Part shown: positions 48,192 through 56,899 of the stretch, in pieces
Position numbering within the stretch: position 1 is the first letter of the stretch
Layout of the letters: the number at the start of each line of letters is the position of its first letter
Notes under the pieces: model-generated
Databases searched by the model: none
Seen by the model: only the letters and a program-made list of their open reading frames with translations
What the model was told of the DNA's origin: nothing
Translations under genes and position numbers: made by a program
From: Phenylobacterium sp.
GTDB lineage: Bacteria > Pseudomonadota > Alphaproteobacteria > Caulobacterales > Caulobacteraceae
Assembly: GCF_030651185.1 (NCBI RefSeq)
Contig: NZ_JAUSCJ010000032.1
Span: 1 to 64,000, forward strand
DNA length: 64,000 nucleotides
Direction: 5' to 3'

Positions 48192-48833
48192 TTAGGGCGG
48201 GCTGACGAGGAGCGCGTCGGTATAGGACTCCACCACGAGGCTGAAGGGTACGCCGTCCGGTGTGGTCAGCACCGCTCTGTGGCGCAAGATTTCTTGCGGG
48301 AGGACTAGGAAGCCGGGTCTGGTCGGGGCGGCAGAGCTGCCCTGTCCAACCTTCGCCATCCAGCCAGGCAACAGCTCTGATGACAAGGTCCGTCGCCGGA
48401 AGTTGAGCGGTTTCACCACCACGCCAAACGGCGTTTGGGTCCCGGTCAGGGCGGCGTTCATTTCCGGGGTGAGGCGCCCGGACAGATACCAGTTGTCGGC
48501 CTCCGACAGCACCTTGTCGCCGCAGACTAGCTCGACCCGGCGATAGGCCACCATCGCCTTGCGCCGCACCTTCAGGTCGCGCCGCTCGGCCCTGCCGGCC
48601 GGCTTGTCGGCGCCACTGATCCGCCGCGCCATGATCCGGACGCCGCCGCCCGGTCCGTGGGCGTCACACCAATTCTGAAGGGTCGCCGTCGCGCTGTCGC
48701 GGCTGAGCAGCTCGCTGTTGAGCCCGTGAACCTGGGTCAAAACTCTCATGAAATCCCCGTACCTGTCGGGGATCTCCTTTGCGGTCGCAGGCGAAGCCGA
48801 AAGGGCGATCAGCAGGACGAGAAGCACGCGCAT
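48192..48833 (-). CDS. Exported protein with weak resemblance to chorismate-lyase (UbiC)-like fold
   Basis: This protein has a signal peptide (VLLVLLIALSASPATA). The motif DNWYLSGRLTPEMNAALTGT and the later RHRAVLTTPDGVPFSLVVESY recall UbiC/UTRA-like proteins, but resemblance is weak and the catalytic residues are not confirmed. The start is taken as ATG 48833, giving 213 residues; ATG 48854 adds seven. It is on the same strand as the preceding exported gene, 60 bases upstream of it, and may be co-transcribed. Confidence 0.6.
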   Translation of the reverse strand: MRVLLVLLIALSASPATAKEIPDRYGDFMRVLTQVHGLNSELLSRDSATATLQNWCDAHGPGGGVRIMARRISGADKPAGRAERRDLKVRRKAMVAYRRVELVCGDKVLSEADNWYLSGRLTPEMNAALTGTQTPFGVVVKPLNFRRRTLSSELLPGWMAKVGQGSSAAPTRPGFLVLPQEILRHRAVLTTPDGVPFSLVVESYTDALLVSPP

Positions 48834-48883
48834 ACCCTCGTCTCGCATTCTCAAGCCCGCGCCGTCCAGCTAGCTTGCGCGCC

Positions 48884-49354
48884 ATGGCCAAGACCACTCC
48901 CGCGACCCTGGCGCTCAGCAAGGCTGGCGTCGCCTTCACCCTGCACACCTACGACTATGACCCGGACGCCGGCCGCGTGGGCCTGCAGGCCGCCGAAAGC
49001 CTGGGCGCCGATCCGGCCCGGGTGCTGAAGACCCTGATGGCCCAGGTGGATGGCCGGCCGGTCTGCGCGGTGCTGGCGTCGGACCAGGAAGTCTCGATGA
49101 AGAAGCTGGCGGCGGTGTTCTGCGGCAAGGCTGCGGCGATGATCAAGCCCGCCGACGCCGAGCGGCTCACCGGCTACCGGGTCGGCGGGGTCAGCCCCTT
49201 CGGCCAGAAGCGTCTGGTCCCCACCGTGGTCGACGAGGCCGCCCTCCTGCAGGACCTGGTCTTCATCAACGGCGGCCAGCGGGGATTGCAGGCGGAACTC
49301 GCCCCCGCCGACCTGATCGCGGCCCTGGGCGCCAAGGTCGCCGAGATAACGTGA
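48884..49354 (+). CDS. ybaK: Cys-tRNA(Pro)/Cys-tRNA(Cys) deacylase, YbaK/EbsC type
   Basis: This 156-residue protein is of the YbaK family, which removes cysteine mischarged on tRNA-Pro. It starts AKTTPATLALSKAGVAFTLHTYDYD, and the active-site lysine is in VGGVSPFGQKRLVP. VLASDQEVSMKKLA matches the central strand. ATG 48884 is chosen because the sequence before it has no similarity. It stands 51 bases from the divergent exported gene and is followed by a repeat-like inverted sequence. Confidence 0.92.
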   Translation: MAKTTPATLALSKAGVAFTLHTYDYDPDAGRVGLQAAESLGADPARVLKTLMAQVDGRPVCAVLASDQEVSMKKLAAVFCGKAAAMIKPADAERLTGYRVGGVSPFGQKRLVPTVVDEAALLQDLVFINGGQRGLQAELAPADLIAALGAKVAEIT

Positions 49355-49356
49355 CT

Positions 49357-49413
49357 TTTCCTCCCCGGCTTCGCGGTCCCCCTCCCCCGTTCGCTTCGCG
49401 GCAGGGGAGGAAA
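49357..49413. repeat. Inverted repeat TTTCCTCCCC / GGGGAGGAAA
   Basis: Ten-base perfect arms at 49357-49366 and 49404-49413 surround a C-rich and TTCGCGG-rich loop. It resembles the C/G-tract repeats at 61265-61412. It could form a terminator or a REP-type element behind ybaK. Confidence 0.55.
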
Positions 49414-49478
49414 GGGGCTCGACATCGCCCCGCGCCGTGTAAGCTGATCCCTCCCGGTCCCGTCCCCCAAAGGTCCGA

Positions 49479-51179
49479 ATGTCCGCCGCCCAGTCCAAGG
49501 CCAATGTCTCCCTGGTGATCGAGACGATGTACGCGGTCGCCGCCGATCCCGAACGCTGGGAAGAAGTGATCGAGGCCCTGGACGTGCCGGCCCGGGACGG
49601 CGAGGCGCCGCAGGGTACGGAGGGCATGACCAGCCTGGCCCGCGCGGCGGCCGGCGCCGGCGACCGCGCCGATGTCGGCGTCATCGTGGTCTCCGGCTCA
49701 GGCGGGGCGGTGGCCTGCAATCCCGCCGGCGAGAGCCTGTTCAAATATCGTCTGGGGCGCATCGAGGCCCGCGGCCTCTCCTTCCTGAACCCCTCCAACC
49801 ACGAGGCCCTGACCCAGGCGCGCAAACGTCTGCGGGAAACCCGTGGCCGGCAGGTGATCGTCAAGTTCCTCGACGAGGAGGATGAGGGCCCGCACTTCGC
49901 CTATGTGACGCCGGCCGCAGCCCTGCCGCCCGGCTTGGCCGCCACCCTGCCGCAGCCGTCGCCGCGCGGGGAGGGCGACATCGCCATCGTCTTTCCGGCC
50001 CTCGAGACCACCGACCGCCTGTGGGCCAGCGTGCGCGAGAGCTTTGGCCTGACACCGGCCGAGACCCGCCTGGCGGCGCGCCTGAAGGACGGACTCAGCC
50101 TCAAGGAGGCCGCCGACGACCTCGATGTCAGCCTGAACACCGTCCGCAACCAGCTACGCGCCGTCTTCGAAAAGATGGGCCTGAATCGGCAGAGCGAACT
50201 GGTCCGGGCCCTGACCCAGCTCGGCGCCCTAGCCCAGGCCTTCGAGGACCCGGCCGGCGGACACCGACGCGTCGGGGGCGTCATCGTCGCCACCGAGCGG
50301 GCGGCGGCCGAGACCGCGCCGCCGGTCCAGCTGTTCAAGCTCGTCGACGGCCGCCGCCTGGCTTGGCGCGACTATGGCGATCCCGCCGGCCGTCCGGTGC
50401 TGGTGATCACACAAGACCTCTCCTCCAGCCTGTTGCCGCGGGGGACCAACGCGCTGGCCCGCGACCTGGGCCTGCGGCTGATCGCGACCGAGCGGGCGGG
50501 GTCGGGGCGATCCGATCCGCACCCGGACTTCACCTTCGCCAATGTCGCCGCAGACTCCGTGGCCCTGATCCGGCATCTGGGGATCGACGGCCTGCAGATC
50601 ACCACCAATACCGACGGGGCGGCCTACGCCATGGAGGCCGCTGTCCAACTGGGGGATTCGGTGACCCGCATCCTGCTGGCCTCCGGACGGCCGCCGGGCC
50701 TCCAGGCCGAGCGGGAGCGCGACAAGGGCCATACGCTGACCCTGTTCTGGCGGCGAATCTACCGCAACCCGTGGCTGTCGGACATGATCTTCGAGATGAT
50801 GCGGCTAAGCCTCAGCCGGGCCCAGTTCGAGCGCTACGCCCGGGCCGCGGCCTCAGCCCCCGGCGACGCCGCCTATCTGAAGTCCCATCCCGAACTGCTG
50901 GACTTCATCATCGACTATACGCGCGAGTCCGTGGCGGTCAGCGCCCGCGGCGCGGCCGACGCCATCCGCTGCGCCGCCAGGTCCGGCGAGCCCGACCTCT
51001 CAGACCTCGCCTGCCCCATCACCCTCTGGCACGGCGACCAGGATCCGATGAACGGGGTCGAGGAGGTCCAAGCCTGGCTGGGGGACCACGTGGAGTCGAC
51101 CCGTATCTTCCCCGGCATCGGTCGCTTCCTGGCCCACAAGCACTGGCCTGAGGCCATGGCCTGGCTGGCGCGGGTCTAG
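49479..51179 (+). CDS. PAS-like/LuxR-type HTH/alpha-beta-hydrolase fusion protein
   Basis: This is a 566-residue three-part protein. Residues 1-175 look like a PAS-type sensor region. Residues 190-244 form a LuxR-type helix-turn-helix (LTPAETRLAARLKDGLSLKE, then NTVRNQLRAVFEKMGL). Residues 283-566 are an alpha/beta-hydrolase fold. In the nucleophile elbow ITTNTDGAA the serine of the usual G-x-S-x-G pattern is Thr378, with Thr376 in place of the first glycine. The acid fits LWHGDQDPMNG (Asp520 or Asp522) and the histidine AHKHWPE (553 or 555). Either the hydrolase is weak or it works as a ligand-binding receptor. The domain order HTH before hydrolase is unusual. Confidence 0.85.
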   Translation: MSAAQSKANVSLVIETMYAVAADPERWEEVIEALDVPARDGEAPQGTEGMTSLARAAAGAGDRADVGVIVVSGSGGAVACNPAGESLFKYRLGRIEARGLSFLNPSNHEALTQARKRLRETRGRQVIVKFLDEEDEGPHFAYVTPAAALPPGLAATLPQPSPRGEGDIAIVFPALETTDRLWASVRESFGLTPAETRLAARLKDGLSLKEAADDLDVSLNTVRNQLRAVFEKMGLNRQSELVRALTQLGALAQAFEDPAGGHRRVGGVIVATERAAAETAPPVQLFKLVDGRRLAWRDYGDPAGRPVLVITQDLSSSLLPRGTNALARDLGLRLIATERAGSGRSDPHPDFTFANVAADSVALIRHLGIDGLQITTNTDGAAYAMEAAVQLGDSVTRILLASGRPPGLQAERERDKGHTLTLFWRRIYRNPWLSDMIFEMMRLSLSRAQFERYARAAASAPGDAAYLKSHPELLDFIIDYTRESVAVSARGAADAIRCAARSGEPDLSDLACPITLWHGDQDPMNGVEEVQAWLGDHVESTRIFPGIGRFLAHKHWPEAMAWLARV

Positions 51180-51242
51180 GCCTTGCTTGGCCCCGGGCCT
51201 CGCAGAACTGGTCCCGCCGCTCAAGACAGCTTCCGAATAATG

Positions 51243-51256
51243 GTTTGGCGCCAAAC
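51243..51256. promoter_or_regulatory. 14-base palindrome GTTTGGCGCCAAAC upstream of a TonB receptor gene
   Basis: A perfect palindrome lies 120 bases before the receptor start, in the A/T-rich region 51243-51340. A second weak dyad, CCTTAC/GTAAGG, lies at 51271-51276 and 51298-51303. The site could be an operator; no known consensus was recognised. Confidence 0.5.
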
Positions 51257-51375
51257 TGTTGTGTGTGAAACCTTACGATCTACCTAACCAATTGTATGTA
51301 AGGCGTTATATTTAGGTTGCCAAATTTCGCCGACCCATGTTTTGTAAGTGCAACAAACAATATGGGGAGGACATT

Positions 51376-53670
51376 ATGTTGCATCAGACTGGGAAGACCC
51401 GCGCCCGCTGGATGGCCGCGGGGGCGGCGATTGGCGCCGTAGGTTCACTGGCGGGCTTCGCCCCTCCAGCCCTGGCTCAGGCCACCACCACCGCCGGCCA
51501 GGTGGAAGAGGTGGTGGTGACCGCCCGGCGCCGCGAGGAGCGACTGCAGGACGCCCCCGTCGCCGTCACAGCCTTCAGCGCCGAGGCTCTGGCCGACCGC
51601 GGGGTGGAGAGCGTGGCCGAGATTTCCAAGTTCGCCCCCAACATCCGCTTCGACGGGGCGGCCCAGCTCTCCGGTGGCAATTACAACGCCACGGTCTTCA
51701 TCCGCGGGGTGGGCCAGAACGACTTCGCCATCTTCTCCGACCCTGGCGTGGGCATCTATGTCGACGGCGTCTACTTCGCCCGCTCCATCGGCGGCATGCT
51801 GGACGCCTTCGACGTGGGGCGCATCGAGGTGCTTCGGGGGCCGCAGGGCACGCTGTTTGGCAAGAACACCATCGGCGGGGCGGTGGTGATCACCTCCCAG
51901 GCGCCGGGCGCCGAACTGGCCGGCCGGCTGGAGGGCACGGTGGGCCGCTTCAAGCGTCGCGACCTGAAGGGCTACCTCGACCTGCCCATCACCGAAAACC
52001 TGCTCGCCCGCATTTCCGGCGGCAGCCTCAATCGCGACGGCTACGCTCATCGCCTGTCGGATGGCCAGCAGCTGGGCGACCGCAACGCCGACGCCGCCCG
52101 GGTGCAGCTGCGCTGGCTGGCCAGCCCCGACCTGACCGTCGATCTCTCCGCTGACTACACCCGGGCCCGGGAGCATTCCGCGCCCCAGACCCTGATTGCC
52201 GTGGGTAACCGTCCGGGCTTCACCGGCGCGCCTTTCATGACCAACTTCAACACCTTCGTGGCGCCCGGCCTGGGGATCACCGCCCCCAATGGCCAGAAGA
52301 CTCTCAACCCCTCCTTCATCACCGGCGACCCCTACACGACCTGGGGCTCGGGCCCGAACGTCAACGACCTGGATCTCTGGGGGGTTTCCGGCACGGTGAA
52401 CTGGGACCTGGGGGTGATCCAGGCCAAGTCGATCACCGCCTATCGCCATCTGAAGGCGCGGTTCGCCCGCGATGGGGACAACAGTCCCTTCACCTTCCGC
52501 GAGACCCAGAATTGGGACAAGCAGCGCCAGTTCTCCCAGGAGTTCCAGTTCAACGGCGAGGGCTTCGACGGTCGGCTGACCTGGGTGGCGGGGCTCTACT
52601 ACTTCAATGAACACGGCTCGGACCGCGGCTACGCGCACCTGGCGCTGGGCCTTCGCCCGCCCGCCACGCCGCCGCCCATCTCGCCCTCGGCCAATATCTA
52701 TACGGTGGTGGACGCCACCACCTACGCGGCCTTCGCCCAGGGGTCGTTCAACCTGACCGACCGCCTCAGCCTCACCCTGGGCGGCCGGGCCAACAAGGAC
52801 GAGAAGACCTACTATCTCGACCATCGGCGCATCGCCGACGGCTTCATCGTGGCCAACACCACGGTTTCGGATTCCTGGTCGGCCTTCACGCCGAAGGTGG
52901 GGCTGGAGTTCAAGCCGACCCCCGATGTCCTGCTCTATGCCTCGGCCGGAAAGGGCTTCAAGAGCGGCGGCTTCAACGCCCGCCCCCTGGCCGACATCAC
53001 CGAGGTCACCGTGTATCAGCCGGAGACCATCCGCACCTATGAGCTGGGCGCCAAGACCGCCTGGTTCGACCGTCGGCTGGTGCTGAACGGCGCGGCCTAT
53101 TTCAGCCAGTACGACGACATCCAGGTCACGGTGAACCAGACCCCTCGCAACTTCGTGGCCAACGCCGCGGCTGGGGAAATCAAGGGCTTCGAGATCGAGG
53201 CCGTCGCGCGTCCCGCCCCCGGCTGGGACGTCAATCTGGCGGTGGGCCACACCAAGACCAAGTACACCGAGGTCGGCCAGGGCCTGGGCCCCACCCAGAT
53301 CTTGCCCATCAAGCTGTCCACCAAGTTCGTCAAGTCGCCGGAATGGACGGTCAACGCCGGGCTGCAGCACCGCGTCGAGCTGGGCGAGCTCGGGTCCCTC
53401 ACCCTGCGCGGCGACGTCAGCTACTTCGGCAAGTACTACAACGACATCGCCAATGACGAGGACCTCGCCCAGAAAGCCCATAGCCTGGTGGGCGCGCGGA
53501 TCACCTGGGCCTCGACCGACGAGGCCTGGCGGATCGAGGCCTTCGGGACCAACCTCACCGATGAGCAGATCAAGGTCAGCGGCAATGCGTCGAGCGGCGC
53601 CTTCGGCCTGAAGGAAGCTAGCTATGGCCCGCCCATGGAGTGGGGGGTGTCCCTGGCGCATGAATTCTAG
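51376..53670 (+). CDS. TonB-dependent outer-membrane receptor
   Basis: This 764-residue outer-membrane receptor has a signal peptide ending APPALAQA near residue 36. A TonB-box-like EEVVVTARRREERLQDAPV follows, then the plug domain with FIRGVGQNDF and RIEVLRGPQGTLFGKNTIGGAV. The 22-strand barrel ends in YGPPMEWGVSLAHEF, with a terminal Phe. It takes up a large or scarce compound across the outer membrane with TonB energy. ATG 51376 follows GGGGAGG by five bases. It has its own promoter region and a terminator. No iron-specific or vitamin-specific hallmark allows a substrate to be named. Confidence 0.96.
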   Translation: MLHQTGKTRARWMAAGAAIGAVGSLAGFAPPALAQATTTAGQVEEVVVTARRREERLQDAPVAVTAFSAEALADRGVESVAEISKFAPNIRFDGAAQLSGGNYNATVFIRGVGQNDFAIFSDPGVGIYVDGVYFARSIGGMLDAFDVGRIEVLRGPQGTLFGKNTIGGAVVITSQAPGAELAGRLEGTVGRFKRRDLKGYLDLPITENLLARISGGSLNRDGYAHRLSDGQQLGDRNADAARVQLRWLASPDLTVDLSADYTRAREHSAPQTLIAVGNRPGFTGAPFMTNFNTFVAPGLGITAPNGQKTLNPSFITGDPYTTWGSGPNVNDLDLWGVSGTVNWDLGVIQAKSITAYRHLKARFARDGDNSPFTFRETQNWDKQRQFSQEFQFNGEGFDGRLTWVAGLYYFNEHGSDRGYAHLALGLRPPATPPPISPSANIYTVVDATTYAAFAQGSFNLTDRLSLTLGGRANKDEKTYYLDHRRIADGFIVANTTVSDSWSAFTPKVGLEFKPTPDVLLYASAGKGFKSGGFNARPLADITEVTVYQPETIRTYELGAKTAWFDRRLVLNGAAYFSQYDDIQVTVNQTPRNFVANAAAGEIKGFEIEAVARPAPGWDVNLAVGHTKTKYTEVGQGLGPTQILPIKLSTKFVKSPEWTVNAGLQHRVELGELGSLTLRGDVSYFGKYYNDIANDEDLAQKAHSLVGARITWASTDEAWRIEAFGTNLTDEQIKVSGNASSGAFGLKEASYGPPMEWGVSLAHEF

Positions 53671-53683
53671 GGCGTGACCCTTT

Positions 53684-53713
53684 GAAAGGGGCGCCGGCCC
53701 AGGCGCCCCTTTC
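53684..53713 (+). terminator. Hairpin terminator after the TonB receptor gene
   Basis: Twelve-base perfect arms GAAAGGGGCGCC (53684-53695) and GGCGCCCCTTTC (53702-53713) enclose a six-base loop, 13 bases after the stop codon. The sequence following is not a strong T-tract, but the stem is very stable. Confidence 0.7.
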
Positions 53714-53904
53714 GCGCAAAACGTCAAGTAACGGGCGCGATGACCTGAGGTGGGTCGTGGTTCAGGCCCCACCTCCCATGATGCGCTGAGAGCACAATCT
53801 ACGGTTTGCCTGCCCCGCATAGTCCGGATGGATCATGCGGGGGGCAGCCTCCCCGTGGTCGAGCAGGCGTGACGGTAAGTCACACCAGTTTGGGGATACT
53901 CCAC

Positions 53905-55302
53905 ATGCGCTTTCTCGCGGCCGCCTTTGCGGCCTTCCTGCTGAGCCTCGGCCTTGGGGCCGGCTCGGCCTACGCCCAGGGCGCCAACAGCACGGTCACC
54001 CTGCCCGACGGCACGACCATCGTGACCACCATCGCCGGCCTGAACAACATCACCATCAGCATCTCGGGCGGCCCCTATGCGGCCAATCCGGCGACCGTGA
54101 AATTCACCAGCATCGTGCCGAGCGCCACCAGCATCTCCTACACCGGCACCATCGCCACCGGCGGGACCACCGAGTCCTTCAACTGCGTGGTCAACACCGT
54201 GACCCAGGCGGTTACCGGCTCGGGCGCCTGCGCGGTGGCCTTCGGCCAGGCGTCGGCCACCACGCCGACGACGCCGACCACGCCTACCACGACAACGACC
54301 ACCACCACGCCGGCCGGGACCACCACCACGGTCACCACCTCCACCGGCGCGGTGATCACTCTGAGCGTCCCCGAGCAGGCCCTCATCACCCAGGCCGAGG
54401 CTGACCAGCTCTTCCTGGCCCTGGTCGGCACGCGGGTGAACGCCACCAGCATGCAGAACTTCGTCGCCCAGCGTCTGCAGGGCCTGTCCCTGGCCGGCCT
54501 CACCTCGGGTCTTGGTCCCCAGACGCGCAACGGTCGCGTCTACAAGGGCCTGAACGCCGGCGCCTTCGAGCCGCAGACCGGCCTGTGGGTCAACGCCTCG
54601 GGCTCCTATGTCGACGACAGCCGCCCGGGTTCGGCCCAGGACGGTTGGGGCGGCTCGGCCGCCATCGGCGGCGACGTGATCTTCGACAGCACCGTGCTCG
54701 GCGCCTATGTCGGCTATGGCTCCATGCAGCTGGACGGCACGGCTGTGGACTATCAGACCAAGGGCTGGACAGTCGGCGGCTATGCCAGCTGGTCGGCGAG
54801 TCCCGCCTTCCAGATCACCGGGACGGTCGGCTACGCCAATGACGAGGTCGAGTACGGCCGCACCGCCGGGCTCCTGCGCTCCTTCGGGGAGACCGACCGC
54901 AACCAGCTGTTCGGTTCGGTCAGCATCGGCACCACCGTCGATCTCGGCGCCGACTGGGTCCTGACCCCTAGCCTGGGGGTCATCGCCTCGACCTCCGACA
55001 CCGACGCCTATCTGGACAACGCCGGCCGCCCGATCGCCGGCAATTCCACCGACCTGACCATCGCCCAGGCCGGGACGGCGCTGATCTACACCGGGTCCAA
55101 CTGGCTCCCCTATGTCAGCGCCAGCTTCAACAGCCAGACCGACGGTCCGGCCGGCATCGACAAGGAATACGGCTACATCGGCGCGGGCTTTGCGGCCCCG
55201 CTGTCGGACGACCTGGCCCTGGCCTTCAATATCCAGACCCTGGTCGGCAAGAAGAACGAGGGTGAGACCAGCTTCGGCTTCACACTTCGCCGGGCTTTCT
55301 GA
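53905..55302 (+). CDS. Autotransporter-like outer-membrane beta-barrel protein
   Basis: This 465-residue protein has a signal peptide ending LGAGSAYAQG. A small Ser/Thr-rich beta domain with a cysteine pair in SFNCVVNTVTQAVTGSGACAV precedes a threonine/proline tract at about 116-140 and a C-terminal autotransporter-type barrel of about 280 residues ending GFTLRRAF. The short passenger suggests a surface or adhesin-like role rather than a protease. ATG 53905 is preceded by GGGGAT. It precedes two exported hydrolases. Confidence 0.8.
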   Translation: MRFLAAAFAAFLLSLGLGAGSAYAQGANSTVTLPDGTTIVTTIAGLNNITISISGGPYAANPATVKFTSIVPSATSISYTGTIATGGTTESFNCVVNTVTQAVTGSGACAVAFGQASATTPTTPTTPTTTTTTTTPAGTTTTVTTSTGAVITLSVPEQALITQAEADQLFLALVGTRVNATSMQNFVAQRLQGLSLAGLTSGLGPQTRNGRVYKGLNAGAFEPQTGLWVNASGSYVDDSRPGSAQDGWGGSAAIGGDVIFDSTVLGAYVGYGSMQLDGTAVDYQTKGWTVGGYASWSASPAFQITGTVGYANDEVEYGRTAGLLRSFGETDRNQLFGSVSIGTTVDLGADWVLTPSLGVIASTSDTDAYLDNAGRPIAGNSTDLTIAQAGTALIYTGSNWLPYVSASFNSQTDGPAGIDKEYGYIGAGFAAPLSDDLALAFNIQTLVGKKNEGETSFGFTLRRAF

Positions 55303-55313
55303 GGAGAGAGCTG

Positions 55314-56105
55314 ATGCGGTGGCGATTGGCGTCTGTTCCGGCCCTCGGCCTGGCGCTGGTCTCCCTGCTGACGGCCCCTGCCGGCGCCAGCCCCGCCGGT
55401 AGGGGTTGGACGTCCTTCGAGGTGGTTGCGGGCTCCCGCATCCTTGCGGCCGCCTCGAAGGATGATCCGTCCGCGGGTGAGTTGCTCACCGTGGTGATCG
55501 AGGGCGACGGAGACGCCCACGGCCGCAAGGGCCAGCCGTCCGCCGACCCCACCCCGCACGATCCACTCGGATTCCGCATCGCCCAGGCCTGGCCGCAGGG
55601 CCCGGTCGCTTGGCTGGGCCGTCCTTGCCAGTATGTCAGGGACACGGCCTGCACGCCGTCCGACTGGACGACGGGCCGCTATTCCGAGGCCGCGGTGGCC
55701 GCCTCCAGCCTCGCCGTCGATGAGCTCAAGCGCCGGTCGGGCGCGGCGCGCCTGCGGCTGGTGGGCTGGTCCGGCGGCGGGACCATGGCCGCCCTGCTGG
55801 CCGCGCGGCGCACCGACGTCGCCGTCCTGGTCACCCTGGCCTCGCCGCTCGATCTCGCCGCCTGGACGCAGTGGCATGGGGCCAGCCCGCTGGCAGGCTC
55901 CCTCGACCCCGCCGACGCGACCCTGCCGCCCGGCATTGTTCAGCTCCATGTCCTCGGCCGCTTCGACCAGGTCGTGCCGCCGGCCCTGGGCGAAGCTTCC
56001 GCGCGGCGTCTCGGCGGGACCGTATTGGTCTGGCGCGAGAAGCACACCTGCTGCTGGGCCAAACGCACCCACCGCCTCCTGGCGCTGGCCCAGCCCGCCC
56101 GCTAG
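55314..56105 (+). CDS. Exported alpha/beta hydrolase
   Basis: This 263-residue protein has a signal peptide (ALGLALVSLLTAPAGA). The nucleophile elbow is LVGWSGGGTMAALLA (G-x-S-x-G). VVIEGDGDAH is the oxyanion part, and a late LGRFDQVVPPA supplies the acid. The catalytic histidine fits EKHTCCWAKRTH near the end, with two adjacent cysteines. It follows the autotransporter gene by 11 bases and may be co-transcribed with it. The substrate is unknown. Confidence 0.75.
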   Translation: MRWRLASVPALGLALVSLLTAPAGASPAGRGWTSFEVVAGSRILAAASKDDPSAGELLTVVIEGDGDAHGRKGQPSADPTPHDPLGFRIAQAWPQGPVAWLGRPCQYVRDTACTPSDWTTGRYSEAAVAASSLAVDELKRRSGAARLRLVGWSGGGTMAALLAARRTDVAVLVTLASPLDLAAWTQWHGASPLAGSLDPADATLPPGIVQLHVLGRFDQVVPPALGEASARRLGGTVLVWREKHTCCWAKRTHRLLALAQPAR

Positions 56106-56131
56106 GCTCCCCCGAAATTGGGGAGACGCTC

Positions 56132-56818
56132 ATGTCCAGGTCAATCGCGACTTTGCTGTCGCTCGCGCTGCTGTCGCTCACCGCCGCCGCCGCGCCGCCG
56201 GAGACCCAGTTCTCCCCCGAGATCGCCCACTTCGCCGAACTGGACAGGGCGAGCACGCCCAAGCGCTGCGGCTTCCTGTTCACCGGCTCCTCCAGCGTGC
56301 GGTTCTGGAAGACCCTGGACCAGGACATGGCGCCGTATCGGGTGATCAACCGCGGCTTCGGCGGCTCGCAGATCGCCGACGTCACCCTCTATTTCGACCA
56401 GGTGGTGACGCCCTACCGGCCCCGCGCGATCTTCTTCTATGCCGGCGAGAATGACCTCTGGGCGGGCAAGAAAACCCCGGCGGAGGTCGCCGCCGACTTC
56501 CAGGCCTTCATGGACCTCAAGGACAAGCGCCTGGGCGCCACCAAGGTCTATTTCATCACCCTCAAACCCTCCAAGCAGCGCTTCACCCAGCTGGCCGAGC
56601 AGCGCCAGGTCAATGATGCGGTCCGCGCCATGGCCGCCCGGCGCGCCGACCTCGCGGTGGTCGACGTCGTCCCCGCCATGCTGGAGGGCGGTGAGCCGAA
56701 GGACATCTTCGTCGGCGACGGCCTGCACATGACGCCCGCCGGCTACGTCCTGTGGACCGAGGTTGTCCGCCCGGTGGTGGAGCACGAGGCCAAGACCGGG
56801 GCGGCCTGCAAGGGCTGA
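56132..56818 (+). CDS. Exported SGNH/GDSL-type hydrolase
   Basis: This 228-residue protein has a signal peptide and the four SGNH blocks: the serine in FLFTGSSSVRFW, the glycine in NRGFGGSQ, the asparagine in FYAGENDLW, and the Asp-x-x-His in VGDGLHM. It is an ester hydrolase or acetylesterase. GGGGAG lies six bases before ATG 56132, with 26 bases from the preceding gene's stop. Close packing with the alpha/beta hydrolase and autotransporter suggests joint action on surface or polymer esters. Confidence 0.86.
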   Translation: MSRSIATLLSLALLSLTAAAAPPETQFSPEIAHFAELDRASTPKRCGFLFTGSSSVRFWKTLDQDMAPYRVINRGFGGSQIADVTLYFDQVVTPYRPRAIFFYAGENDLWAGKKTPAEVAADFQAFMDLKDKRLGATKVYFITLKPSKQRFTQLAEQRQVNDAVRAMAARRADLAVVDVVPAMLEGGEPKDIFVGDGLHMTPAGYVLWTEVVRPVVEHEAKTGAACKG

Positions 56819-56899
56819 GCAAAAGTCTTGGCGCCGGGCGCCATGGGGTTATCGTCGTTCACATGACCGCCCGACAGAGGCGGCAGGGAGGAGACCCCG

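Noticed and set aside
54251..54340. CRISPR-like or tandem repeat array
   Set aside because: The repeated ACG/ACC triplets encode a Thr-Pro linker in the autotransporter-like protein; there are no regular spacers.
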